Of a DNA stretch of 8,678 bases, positions 1 through 6,676 are shown piece by piece. The notes beneath the pieces are model-generated. The model was not told the origin of the DNA and did not search any database. It saw nothing but the letters and a program-made list of their open reading frames with translations. Both the position numbers and the translations under genes were made by a program. This stretch comes from DASWID01 sp049682815 (GTDB lineage Bacteria > Desulfobacterota_D > UBA1144 > Nemesobacterales > CSP1-2), in the NCBI GenBank assembly GCA_049682815.1, contig JBAUII010000026.1, positions 1 to 8,678 of the forward strand, written 5' to 3'. The first letter of the stretch is position 1. Every line of letters begins with the position of its first letter.

Positions 1-189
1 TGAGTCGAGAACATTATTATTTGTACCTAAAAGAGATGGAGTTCAGGTTTAATAACAGAAATGGGGATTTGAGGCGTATTATCAGGGGTATTCTCAGATA
101 TCGTTAACTCTGTTCTAGACAAGCTCCATTAATAAAATCAAAGTCGATATTCTCCATAATCTCACCATTGTTTCAAATACCTCCTCTTC
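1..189. other. Non-coding flank with no recognised feature
   Basis: No reading frame here looks like a gene and I see no RNA gene or strong hairpin. It is AT-rich sequence leading into the palindromic element at 190-311. Together with that element and the 44 bases after it, it makes up the 355-base gene-free start of the window. A gene truncated at the left edge cannot be excluded, but none is visible. Confidence 0.5.
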
Positions 190-311
190 AATAAATAGGG
201 ACTGACCCAAGCTAATGAGACAAGTTCCGAAAGTAGATTCAGTTTTGCATAAGAACTGAGAACTTTCAAATCATCTTATGATTTCGCTACGGTGGTCTGT
301 CCCTATTTATT
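190..311. repeat. Palindromic MITE/REPIN-like element with 18-bp inverted ends
   Basis: The left end (190-207, AATAAATAGGGACTGACC) and the right end (294-311, read on the minus strand as AATAAATAGGGACAGACC) match at 17 of 18 positions. They enclose 86 bases. Inside are nested stems: 229-234 with 262-267, 239-246 with 252-259 (one G-U pair, 5-base loop), and a perfect 7-bp hairpin 268-274/278-284 with a 3-base loop. No target-site duplication is evident and there is no internal ORF. The ends resemble, from memory, the GGGACAGACC-type ends found near REP-associated (IS200-like, Y1) transposases, which would make this a non-autonomous copy; that link is inference. It lies 44 bases beyond the sulfurtransferase stop codon, so its transcript could act as a 3' structure for that gene. 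Confidence 0.65.
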
Positions 312-355
312 CTTAAAACATGGGGATAGTCACGGAGGTACAGTCCTCAAGTGTT

Positions 356-1204
356 TCATTCAAGCGGTGTATCATCCAGATTTGCCCATTCAGCCATTGA
401 GCCATCGTACAATTTAATTTCTGGGTAACCTACCAGCTCAAGGGCGAAAGCAACAAGTGAGGCGCGAATACCCGATTGGCAGAGTGTAGCAATCGTCTGA
501 TTTTTATCGATCCTGTACTCTTCGAGTAATTCTTGAATCTCTTCGGCTGGCCTAAAGCAACGAACGTCTTCGGTATCGTTTGAGTTTTCGAGGAACCTGT
601 TCCACTCCAGGTGAATCGAATCCGGTATATGACCTGCCCTTTTATTCCCATGGTGATCCTTTCCAATATATTCGTCATCTGACCTGACATCGAAGATCCT
701 CCAATTTTGAGCCTTATAATTCCGCCTAATTTGTTCAAGCGTTGCAAGACGATCGGGATTCCTAGAAGGCGAGAACGGTTCCACCCTATCTGAAGCCTCT
801 GAAGTTCTGAAAGATACCGGCAGTCCCGATGATACCCATCCCTGCCAGCCGCCATTTAGAACTTTTGAATTTTCGTGACCGTAATACCTAAGAACCCACC
901 ATAGTCGAGTCGCTAGGATAGACCCCCTCTCATCATAGAGAACGACACATGTATTCGGGCCAATACCCAACTCAGCCATTAGGCCCCTGAATTCGTCCGG
1001 ACCCTGTAAATGAAGAGTGATGTTACCACTGGTATCTTTCGCCTTGATGTATGGGTGTACGGGAAGCTTTAGCGCGCCGGGTATATGAGCACGATTGTAG
1101 GATCCTTCGGCCATTGGGCAGTCAACAATTACCAGGTCCGGGTCTCCTCTGTGTTCGTGAAGCCATTCGGGACTAACCAGAAGATCCGATTTAGCGTAAA
1201 GCAT
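356..1204 (-). CDS. Two-domain sulfurtransferase (thiosulfate/3-mercaptopyruvate type)
   Basis: This 282-residue protein has the usual length and layout of tandem-rhodanese sulfurtransferases, which move a sulfane sulfur from thiosulfate or 3-mercaptopyruvate onto cyanide or thiol acceptors via a cysteine persulfide. The N-terminal rhodanese domain (about residues 8-130, with HIPGA at 40-44) has Asp91 in the loop YDERG where a catalytic cysteine would sit, so it is the inactive structural domain. The C-terminal domain (about 155-280) has DVRSDDEY, a second GHIP motif, the active-site loop CQSGIR with Cys242, and the YDGSMAEW signature at 266-273. The loop matches neither classical CRKGVT (thiosulfate) nor CGSGVT (mercaptopyruvate), so the donor is open. 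There is no signal peptide, so it is probably cytoplasmic. The start is supported by a strong GGAGGGAG Shine-Dalgarno six bases before ATG. It is transcribed alone, divergent from the lipoprotein gene at 1522. Confidence 0.93.
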   Translation of the reverse strand: MLYAKSDLLVSPEWLHEHRGDPDLVIVDCPMAEGSYNRAHIPGALKLPVHPYIKAKDTSGNITLHLQGPDEFRGLMAELGIGPNTCVVLYDERGSILATRLWWVLRYYGHENSKVLNGGWQGWVSSGLPVSFRTSEASDRVEPFSPSRNPDRLATLEQIRRNYKAQNWRIFDVRSDDEYIGKDHHGNKRAGHIPDSIHLEWNRFLENSNDTEDVRCFRPAEEIQELLEEYRIDKNQTIATLCQSGIRASLVAFALELVGYPEIKLYDGSMAEWANLDDTPLE

Positions 1205-1521
1205 TTATTACTCCCTCCCCAAAGTTATCTTTAGAATATAACAATACTAGAGTCGAATTTCTTAATATTCGGCATTCGCTAAAACCTTCAAACAAGGTCT
1301 CGCATTAATCAAATTCATTTAAGTTTAATACCTTGCGGTTGCAAGTGCTAATCCCGTTTAATTGTTTTTACTGGAGCGCCAAAAGTAAGAATAGACACAT
1401 TGATCATAAAATTACTGAACGAAAATGCTTATTTGAACTTTAATTCATCCTTGTCCATACTTTATCAACCTAAATAATTATTAAACAACCCAGACGGGAG
1501 GCTCTGCAACATAAAATCATA
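1205..1521. other. Divergent intergenic region between sulfurtransferase and lipoprotein genes
   Basis: These 317 AT-rich bases must hold the promoters of both flanking genes. Near the left end is the sulfurtransferase ribosome-binding site (about 1211-1218, minus strand). A small perfect hairpin (CTTGC-GGTT-GCAAG, 1332-1345) sits in the middle without a T-run, so it is not a terminator. The right part holds the promoter candidates listed separately, and a GGGAGG at 1496-1501 that lies 20 bases before the annotated ATG of the lipoprotein gene. I see no RNA gene or convincing small ORF. Confidence 0.5.
1433..1478 (+). promoter_or_regulatory. Candidate sigma70 promoters for the cysteine-rich lipoprotein gene
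   Basis: Two overlapping candidates are visible. One pairs TTGAAC (1433-1438) with CATACT (1456-1461) at 17 bases. The other pairs TTGTCC (1451-1456) with AATAAT (1473-1478, five of six matches to TATAAT) at 16 bases. Either would start transcription about 35-55 bases before the ATG at 1522 and include the GGGAGG at 1496. In AT-rich DNA such boxes arise by chance, so confidence is limited. Confidence 0.35.
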
Positions 1522-2160
1522 ATGCCATCAAATTCGCTTTTATTTCTTGCGGTGATTCTAATTCTTTTGGGATGCGCAGCCGTCTCCCAAAACGAGACCG
1601 GCAATATATGCGCTTCAAAAAAAGCACTGAGTGAAATAACCGGACGTGGCGAAAGCAAAGCAGTCGCAATCGAAAACTTTAGAGACAATGCACGAAATGC
1701 ATGCTATGAATTATGTAAACAAAGTAGCTGCAATTCGGATGCTAAAGACGGCATCTGCAGTATTGACGATCCCAAGAGCAGATGTTGCTCTTTAAAAAAA
1801 TGGACAAGTGAAAACGACCAGCCAGTTAGGGATGAAACTGGTTTCTGGAATTTGGTTAATAAAGTCACCTGTACCTGCGGATGCAGTGAATGCGGCAACA
1901 GGGATGCTATGTTGGTATACGCCCTCCCCATTGAATCTGGGATAAAGAGTGATCGACTAGAAGCCGAGGAGGAGGCACTTGAATGGGCCAGGAATTGGTG
2001 TTCCAAGAATGAGTGTGCCAGGTTTAAGTGTCAAGATGGTAAGATGTGTGTGAGCACATCTGTTGTTCCGGCTCGTCAGCAGATCAAATCCCCGCCCGAC
2101 GATCCAAAAAAATTTATTTCAACTTATGTAATTGAAAGCTGTGAGTGCAGTTGTAAATAA
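1522..2160 (+). CDS. Cysteine-rich lipoprotein with internal duplication, unknown function
   Basis: I do not recognise this 212-residue family. Residues 6-18 form a hydrophobic stretch ending in the lipobox LLGC, with Cys18 the likely lipidated residue, so the mature protein should be tethered to a membrane. Eighteen further cysteines follow. The mature part is two related halves (about 27-124 and 125-212): each starts with GN, then about 30 residues later has ARNxC (57-61 and 156-160), then two more cysteines at similar spacing (65, 70 and 165, 170), and ends in a CxCxC cluster (117/119/121 and 207/209/211). The cysteines could form disulfides or bind metal; the sequence does not decide. The annotated ATG has no well-placed Shine-Dalgarno: GGGAGG at 1496-1501 is 20 bases away. 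An in-frame CTG at 1504 would add QHKII and so a basic residue to the n-region, but sits only two bases after GGGAGG. The gene converges on the threonine dehydratase gene, 64 bases away. Confidence 0.8.
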   Translation: MPSNSLLFLAVILILLGCAAVSQNETGNICASKKALSEITGRGESKAVAIENFRDNARNACYELCKQSSCNSDAKDGICSIDDPKSRCCSLKKWTSENDQPVRDETGFWNLVNKVTCTCGCSECGNRDAMLVYALPIESGIKSDRLEAEEEALEWARNWCSKNECARFKCQDGKMCVSTSVVPARQQIKSPPDDPKKFISTYVIESCECSCK

Positions 2161-2167
2161 GAAGCTA

Positions 2168-2199
2168 AATGCAATATCCTTCGTGCATTCTTTATTTCG
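2168..2199. terminator. Weak hairpin in convergent gap
   Basis: AATGCA (2168-2173) and TGCATT (2184-2189) can pair as a 6-bp stem with a 10-base loop, followed by CTTTATTTC. It lies just after the lipoprotein stop codon. The stem is short and AT-rich and the T-run is broken, so it is at best a poor intrinsic terminator for the plus-strand gene. Confidence 0.2.
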
Positions 2200-2224
2200 A
2201 CAGCCTTTGGCAAGAAACATTTTG

Positions 2225-3427
2225 TCAGTCTTTCCTTGTCGGATTGTAACCACTGTCCTTGAGTAGCTTGAGAATTTCCTCCTGATGTTCAAAGCTCCTG
2301 GTCTCAAGACTTATTTCCACAATCGCTTCGCCAATCGGAAGATCCTTTGAGTACCTGTCATGATAGATTTCTACTACATTAGCTTTTACCTCGCCGAGTA
2401 TGGTGGTGAGCGTCCCCAGGGAGCCGGGCACATCCGGCAGTCCTAGTTCAAGTCTTAATAGTCTTCCATTTCTCAAGAGCCCTCTCTGAATAATTCTGGC
2501 TAGCAGATTAATATCTATATTTCCGCCGCTGATGATGATCGCAACATTCTTTCTAAGAAAATCGCTTTTTCTTTTAAGCAGTCCGGCAAGCGCTACGGCA
2601 CCCGCACCCTCCACCACGATTCTCTTTCTCTCCGTTAAAAGAAGAAGTGACTCCTCAATCTCATTTTCATCAACTGTTAAAACTTCATCAACAAATTTTT
2701 GTGCTATCTCAAAGGAAAGCTCACCTATCCTCTTTATCGCTATTCCATCGGCTATAGTCTGTGTTGAACCGGTTTCTACTATCGTGTTTTCCTTCATCGA
2801 AAGAAACATTGAAGGAGCTCCTTTTGATTGAATCCCGAATACCGTAATATTCGGATTCATATTCTTCAACGCCATCGCGATACCGGCAATTAATCCACCA
2901 CCACCAACAGGAACAATAACCGACTCTACATTTTTAAGAGAATAGATAATTTCAAGTCCCACAGTACCCTGGCCCGCTATGACCTCAGGATCATCAAACG
3001 GGTGAATGAAGACTTTCCCTGTTTCTCGCTCAAGTTTCCTGGCATAACCGAATGCATCATCAAACGTATCACCAAAAAGAACTATTTCTCCCCCGTGATT
3101 CTTCACCGCTAACATTTTATTGATCGGAGTACCTTCTGGCATGACCAGGGTGGATTTCATTCCAAGGAGCTTTGCTGCCAGTGCTACGCCTTGAGCATGG
3201 TTTCCCGCAGAGGCTGCGACAACTTCTCGTGTAATATCCTTCAGCTTGTAGAGCTTATTGTAGGCCCCGCGTATCTTGAATGAACCGGTTCTTTGAAGAT
3301 TTTCCAGTTTCAAATAAACATTAGCTCCCGACAGCTCGCTCAGCGAATAGGAGTATACAAGTGGAGTTCTCAGGATTACATGTTCCAATCTCCTATTTGC
3401 GTCTTCAATATCTTTTAATGTAACCAT
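2225..3427 (-). CDS. ilvA: Threonine ammonia-lyase (threonine dehydratase) with C-terminal ACT domain
   Basis: This PLP enzyme deaminates L-threonine to 2-oxobutanoate and ammonia, the first step towards isoleucine or a catabolic route; it usually also acts on serine. At 400 residues it matches the medium form: a catalytic fold-II domain (about 1-315) plus one ACT domain (about 320-398). Visible motifs are the PLP-lysine loop GSFKIRGA (Lys51), the substrate loop SAGNHAQG (73-80), the phosphate-binding glycines PVGGGGLIAG (Gly175-178), and SGGNID near residue 300. The regulatory region is shorter than the double ACT-like domain of E. coli IlvA but longer than TdcB, so effector control by isoleucine or valine is plausible but not shown. 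No leu/ilv genes are adjacent. The ATG lacks a Shine-Dalgarno, and a TATAAT lies 16 bases upstream, hinting at a very short 5' UTR. The exported hydrolase lies 210 bases upstream on the same strand, too far to assume an operon. The symbol tdcB would also be defensible. Confidence 0.95.
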   Translation of the reverse strand: MVTLKDIEDANRRLEHVILRTPLVYSYSLSELSGANVYLKLENLQRTGSFKIRGAYNKLYKLKDITREVVAASAGNHAQGVALAAKLLGMKSTLVMPEGTPINKMLAVKNHGGEIVLFGDTFDDAFGYARKLERETGKVFIHPFDDPEVIAGQGTVGLEIIYSLKNVESVIVPVGGGGLIAGIAMALKNMNPNITVFGIQSKGAPSMFLSMKENTIVETGSTQTIADGIAIKRIGELSFEIAQKFVDEVLTVDENEIEESLLLLTERKRIVVEGAGAVALAGLLKRKSDFLRKNVAIIISGGNIDINLLARIIQRGLLRNGRLLRLELGLPDVPGSLGTLTTILGEVKANVVEIYHDRYSKDLPIGEAIVEISLETRSFEHQEEILKLLKDSGYNPTRKD

Positions 3428-3442
3428 TACAAGTCTATGTTC

Positions 3443-3448
3443 ATTATA
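3443..3448 (-). promoter_or_regulatory. Candidate -10 box for threonine dehydratase
   Basis: A perfect TATAAT on the minus strand ends 15 bases before the ATG at 3427. The -35 region is poor (TTTTTA at 17-base spacing, 3466-3471). If used, transcription would begin about 9 bases before the start codon, giving a nearly leaderless mRNA. That fits the absence of a Shine-Dalgarno site. Confidence 0.4.
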
Positions 3449-3497
3449 TTCCGATTGCCATTTTTTAAAAAGCCAGGAAGCAGTAGCTTAGTTTTCA

Positions 3498-3537
3498 GTT
3501 GGAGTATATCAATTACTCCGACGTGTCGAACCTCGAC
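3498..3537. repeat. Pair of adjacent hairpins between hydrolase and threonine dehydratase genes
   Basis: GTTGGAGTA (3498-3506) pairs with TACTCCGAC (3514-3522) through nine positions including one G-U, with a 7-base loop. Three bases on, GTCGA (3525-3529) and TCGAC (3533-3537) form a second perfect 5-bp stem with loop ACC. Neither is followed by a T-run on either strand, so an intrinsic terminator is not supported. They may be a 3' structure of the hydrolase transcript or an operator near the ilvA promoter; the function is unknown. Confidence 0.35.
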
Positions 3538-3637
3538 TAACTATACTAAAACAAATTATAAACTATTGGTCCTATTACTGGTCGAGTACATGAAGCTTTT
3601 TCTTATATCGATTATGCAACTCACGTAAACTAAGCCC

Positions 3638-4597
3638 TCAATCACTGTTGTCATTATCATGCCTCAGTAGATATTTATCAAACCAGTCGCCAAACTCCTT
3701 TAATTCATCGTTCGTCGGTTCCCAACCATGCCCCCCGCCATGTTTAACCACTAACCTAGAGTCAACTTTAGCCTCTTTCAACTTAGATATGATCAATTCG
3801 GACTGCTGAAGGGGAATGAGCCTATCTGCATCACCATGAAATATCAATGTAGGCGGATCGTCCGGGGTAACATAGTTGGTGGGAGAAATTTGGCGCTTAA
3901 TTGCCCGAATCCTGCTTTCATCAGTTATTCTCACAAAACCATGAGATTTGTCATCAAACTCTTGGAAATCGAGTGCCGCAGCATAAGGTCCTCCGGATGT
4001 CTCGGTCCCAATCTTTCCGAAATTAAGGAAATCAGTAACTGGGAAATAAGCGACTACGGCCTGCACGCGGCCCGAGGTTTGATCCACGGGATCTTTAGAA
4101 TTCCACATTCCCCTGTCTCCGGCCATACCCTGTATCAGTGCAAGATAGCCACCGGATGAAGCTCCCCAAATGCCAATACGGCCAGCATCGATCATAAACT
4201 CATGAGCGTTGTAACGAATAAAGCGCACGGCCCTATTCAAGTCATCGATTATTTCGGGTATTGTGTATTTTGGCTGGCTGCCGTGAACAACAGTAAATAC
4301 CGTGTAACCACGGGCCGATACCTCCCTCACCTGGGGATAGAGCTTTCCCGGCTGGGCCTTTAGAAATACGTATCTGGAGTCTGACCGCCAACCCGCACTT
4401 AACACAAAGATTACCGCAGCTCCGTTGGAGACCTTTTTAGGAGTGAACACATCCAAGGTAAGAGCAGTACCAAATTTTCGGCTATATATTACATCTTTCT
4501 GGTGAGAATAAGCCCGCTGCTGCGTGGCGTATGATGGACAAGCAGTTAGCAAAATTAGCAGAAACGTACCCACGAATGAAAATCGAATTCTGGCCAT
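3638..4597 (-). CDS. Exported alpha/beta hydrolase (esterase/acylaminopeptidase-like)
   Basis: This is a serine hydrolase of the carboxylesterase/prolyl-oligopeptidase-like superfamily; the substrate is unknown. I place the start at 4597, giving 319 residues, because a typical signal peptide (basic MARIR, then a hydrophobic run to TACPSYA) begins there. The frame stays open to an ATG at 4648, which would add 17 residues with no signal-like character. The cleavage type is ambiguous: LTAC fits a lipobox, but PSYA followed by TQQ also fits signal peptidase I. Numbering from the longer frame, the nucleophile is Ser164 in GASSGG, the acid is probably Asp275 in HGDADRLIP, and the base is His307 in GGGHGW, all in canonical order. 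The oxyanion HGGGW motif is replaced by LSAGW (83-87). The Shine-Dalgarno for 4597 is weak (AGGG at 12 bases). The strong AGGAG further upstream belongs to a short leader ORF, so translation may be coupled. Confidence 0.85.
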   Translation of the reverse strand: MARIRFSFVGTFLLILLTACPSYATQQRAYSHQKDVIYSRKFGTALTLDVFTPKKVSNGAAVIFVLSAGWRSDSRYVFLKAQPGKLYPQVREVSARGYTVFTVVHGSQPKYTIPEIIDDLNRAVRFIRYNAHEFMIDAGRIGIWGASSGGYLALIQGMAGDRGMWNSKDPVDQTSGRVQAVVAYFPVTDFLNFGKIGTETSGGPYAAALDFQEFDDKSHGFVRITDESRIRAIKRQISPTNYVTPDDPPTLIFHGDADRLIPLQQSELIISKLKEAKVDSRLVVKHGGGHGWEPTNDELKEFGDWFDKYLLRHDNDNSD

Positions 4598-4604
4598 GCA
4601 ATGA

Positions 4605-4661
4605 TCAGACCCTATATGCATATAATCGATTTTTGACATTACTACCATCTTTTAACACCAT
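4605..4661 (-). CDS. Possible 18-codon leader ORF upstream of the hydrolase
   Basis: The best ribosome-binding site in this region, AGGAG at 4668-4672 on the minus strand, sits six bases before an ATG at 4661. That ATG opens a frame of 18 codons (MVLKDGSNVKNRLYAYRV) ending in TGA at 4605-4607. Seven bases later comes the ATG at 4597 that begins the hydrolase signal peptide, which has no good Shine-Dalgarno of its own. The arrangement fits a translated leader feeding the hydrolase by reinitiation. The peptide resembles nothing I know. A small indel disrupting an older start is an alternative. Confidence 0.35.
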   Translation of the reverse strand: MVLKDGSNVKNRLYAYRV

Positions 4662-4726
4662 ACAAAACTCCTATGAATCAACTAAATACTCATCTCACTT
4701 AAATAGCCTTAAAATTCTTTAGCACA

Positions 4727-4756
4727 ATCATGCTCCGGTGAAACGTTTACCATGAT
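4727..4756. promoter_or_regulatory. LacI/GalR-like operator palindrome
   Basis: The core AAACGTTT (4741-4748) is a perfect palindrome centred on CG. With one bulged G it extends to GGTGAAACGTTTACC (4737-4751), flanked by ATCATG (4727-4732) and CATGAT (4751-4756), which are inverted copies. A CG-centred AAACGTTT core is typical of LacI/GalR-family operators, including cre-type sites. The regulator is not in this window. It lies 76 bases upstream of the leader-ORF start and about 300 upstream of the binding-protein gene, so the hydrolase is the likelier target. Confidence 0.35.
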
Positions 4757-5016
4757 CGTTTGTTAGCTTTCACACTTTATTTTTTTGAAAAAGGCTTCAC
4801 CATTATTGATTCTTATATTTCATAATTTGTATTAGACTCAATACGCTCTGCTGCCAATTATATAATCCTACCCTGAAACGAATTACAATTGCTATTGTCA
4901 TCGTTTCTTATAATCCTAATATCAATTCGAGTAGATTTTGATACCCTCCTAATCATTTTGTACAAGCCACCAGGATTAATCTCATTTAAATCACGATGAA
5001 AATGTTTCAAATAAAT

Positions 5017-5044
5017 TGGACAAAAAAAATAATTTCTTTATGAT
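5017..5044 (+). promoter_or_regulatory. Promoter candidate for the oligopeptide-binding protein gene
   Basis: TGGACA (5017-5022) and TATGAT (5039-5044) each match the sigma70 consensus at five of six positions, with 16 bases between. The -10 box ends 13 bases before the ATG at 5058, so the predicted 5' UTR is only about 7 bases. No Shine-Dalgarno is present, in agreement with leaderless translation. Confidence 0.5.
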
Positions 5045-5057
5045 TTAGTTCGAAATA

Positions 5058-6665
5058 ATGCTTTATAAAATCTCACCGTTTATTTTTATTCTTTTAATTA
5101 CCGTATGCTGTAAAGGAAATAATAATCAGCCATCTTCGGATGATATCGCTAAGAAGGACACGATAAACATAAATATAGGCAGTGAACCACCTTCGCTTGA
5201 CTGGTCTTTGGCTACAGATAGCACTTCTTATTTAATACTTAATAATATAATGGAGGGACTGACGAGGTTCGGAGATGACTATAAGCCCGAACCCGCTCTG
5301 GCAGAGAGATGGGATGTCAGTGACGACGGAAAAAAATATACGTTCTATATCAGAAAAAACGTATTCTGGTCCGATGGTAAGCCACTGAAAGCCGGTGATT
5401 TCGAATATTCGTGGAAAAGAATTCTTGATCCAAAGACGGCCGGAGATTATGCATACTTTCTTTATGATATTGAAAACGCAGAGGAATTTAACACCGGAAA
5501 GATAGCCGATCCGGAAAAAGTCGGCGTTAAAACGATCAACGACAACACTCTTATGGTGAAACTAAAGCATGCGGCAGCATATTTCCCGAGTCTTTTAACC
5601 TTTATGTCTACCTTTCCGATGAGAAAAGATGTGGTTGAAAAGTATGGGTTGAAGTGGACAGCACCCGAAAATATCTTAACACTTGGGCCTTACTCATTAT
5701 CTTCCTGGCGTCATCATGATGCAATCTTGCTTACGAAGAACCCGAAATACTGGGGCGAAAAACCGAAGATCGAATTTGTAAAGATGATAATGAATGAAAA
5801 CCCTACGTCTGCCCTCGCCCTTTATGAGAGTGGGGAGCTTGACTACGTTGACGGGAGTGGCATCCCAGTTCTCGAGATCCCGAGGTTAAGACTTTTGCCC
5901 GATTTCTCCACACAGCTTCAGTTTCGAGGAAACTACATAGCCTTCAATGTCAAGAAACCCCCGTTCGATAACCCACTGGTGAGAAAAGCCTTCTCAGCCG
6001 CGATAGATAGAAACAGTATAGTTAATCTGACACAGGGTGCAGGGATTCCAGCAACGTCGTGGATACCAAAGGGAATGCTTGGTTATGCGCCGAGCATCGG
6101 CATAAAGTTCGATCCAGACCAGGCAAGAGCGTGGTTATCAGAAGCAGGCTATCCAGATGGTAAGGGATTCCCTAAAGTTCCCTTTCTATATCCGGATGTA
6201 ACCAACAATCGAATCATAGCCGAAGCCCTTCAGAGCATGTGGAAAAAACACCTCGGCGTAGATGTGGAACTTTCAAATCAGGAATGGAAGGTTTATTTAA
6301 GCACAATTAACACTGATCCGCCTGAAATACACCGGGCTGGATGGGGTGCGGATTTCCCAGATCCGCATAACTTTATGAATCTTTTTGAGTGCAACAGTGG
6401 AAACAACAGAACGCAATGGTGCAACGATAAATACGACGAATTAGTGGAAAAGGCAGCACAGGAAACAGACCTTGAAAAAAGGGAGGAGCTCTATGATAAA
6501 GCTCAAAAAATTCTTACATATGAGGACGTGCCAATTGCTCCTTTCCTATTTTCAATTCAGCATAGCATGGCTAAACCCTACGTAGCTGGTCTTAAACCGA
6601 ATCCCCTTGGCATCATACTTTTTAATAAGGTTCACTTCGTGGACCATAATAAGAAAACTGAATAA
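5058..6665 (+). CDS. OppA-family peptide/solute-binding lipoprotein of an ABC transporter
   Basis: The 535-residue protein belongs to family 5 extracellular solute-binding proteins (oligopeptide, dipeptide, nickel and related ligands), which capture substrates outside the inner membrane for an ABC importer. A signal peptide covers residues 1-18, ending at Cys17-Cys18; the lipobox (ITVC) is imperfect because valine precedes the cysteine. Family-typical stretches are SEPPSLDW near the mature N-terminus, LAERWDVSDDGKKYTFYIRKNVFWSDGK split across about residues 80-110, FEYSWKRILDP, VRKAFSAAIDR in the middle, and the acidic C-terminal helix with EKREELYDKAQKIL. The overall pattern is closest to OppA/MppA, so peptides are the best guess. 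No permease or ATPase gene lies next to it, so it probably serves a transporter encoded elsewhere. An in-frame TAG shortly upstream rules out an earlier ATG. It ends 11 bases from the convergent CBS gene with no terminator between. Confidence 0.92.
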   Translation: MLYKISPFIFILLITVCCKGNNNQPSSDDIAKKDTININIGSEPPSLDWSLATDSTSYLILNNIMEGLTRFGDDYKPEPALAERWDVSDDGKKYTFYIRKNVFWSDGKPLKAGDFEYSWKRILDPKTAGDYAYFLYDIENAEEFNTGKIADPEKVGVKTINDNTLMVKLKHAAAYFPSLLTFMSTFPMRKDVVEKYGLKWTAPENILTLGPYSLSSWRHHDAILLTKNPKYWGEKPKIEFVKMIMNENPTSALALYESGELDYVDGSGIPVLEIPRLRLLPDFSTQLQFRGNYIAFNVKKPPFDNPLVRKAFSAAIDRNSIVNLTQGAGIPATSWIPKGMLGYAPSIGIKFDPDQARAWLSEAGYPDGKGFPKVPFLYPDVTNNRIIAEALQSMWKKHLGVDVELSNQEWKVYLSTINTDPPEIHRAGWGADFPDPHNFMNLFECNSGNNRTQWCNDKYDELVEKAAQETDLEKREELYDKAQKILTYEDVPIAPFLFSIQHSMAKPYVAGLKPNPLGIILFNKVHFVDHNKKTE

Positions 6666-6676
6666 CAAGGAATTTG

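Larger units (their letters stand above)
4662..5057. other. Divergent AT-rich intergenic region
   Basis: About 400 bases between the hydrolase leader and the solute-binding lipoprotein gene carry no convincing gene. Contents I can support are the leader Shine-Dalgarno (4668-4672, minus), an operator-like palindrome (4737-4751), two copies of TATAATCCTA (4861-4870 and 4909-4918, 48 bases apart, both containing a perfect -10 box but without good -35 partners), and the promoter at 5017-5044. Confidence 0.5.

Noticed and set aside
430..855. 141-codon minus-strand ORF inside the sulfurtransferase gene
   Set aside because: It is an out-of-frame shadow of a well-supported rhodanese gene, with no independent start signal.
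3437..3628. 63-codon plus-strand ORF with hydrophobic stretches between ilvA and the hydrolase
   Set aside because: It has no Shine-Dalgarno and overlaps the ilvA promoter region and two hairpins. AT-rich DNA easily gives hydrophobic codons, so there is no support for a real gene.
4861..4918. Two TATAATCCTA copies considered as tandem promoters for the binding-protein gene
   Set aside because: Neither has a recognisable -35 at 16-18 bases, and the promoter at 5017-5044 fits better. They are kept only as a noted direct repeat.
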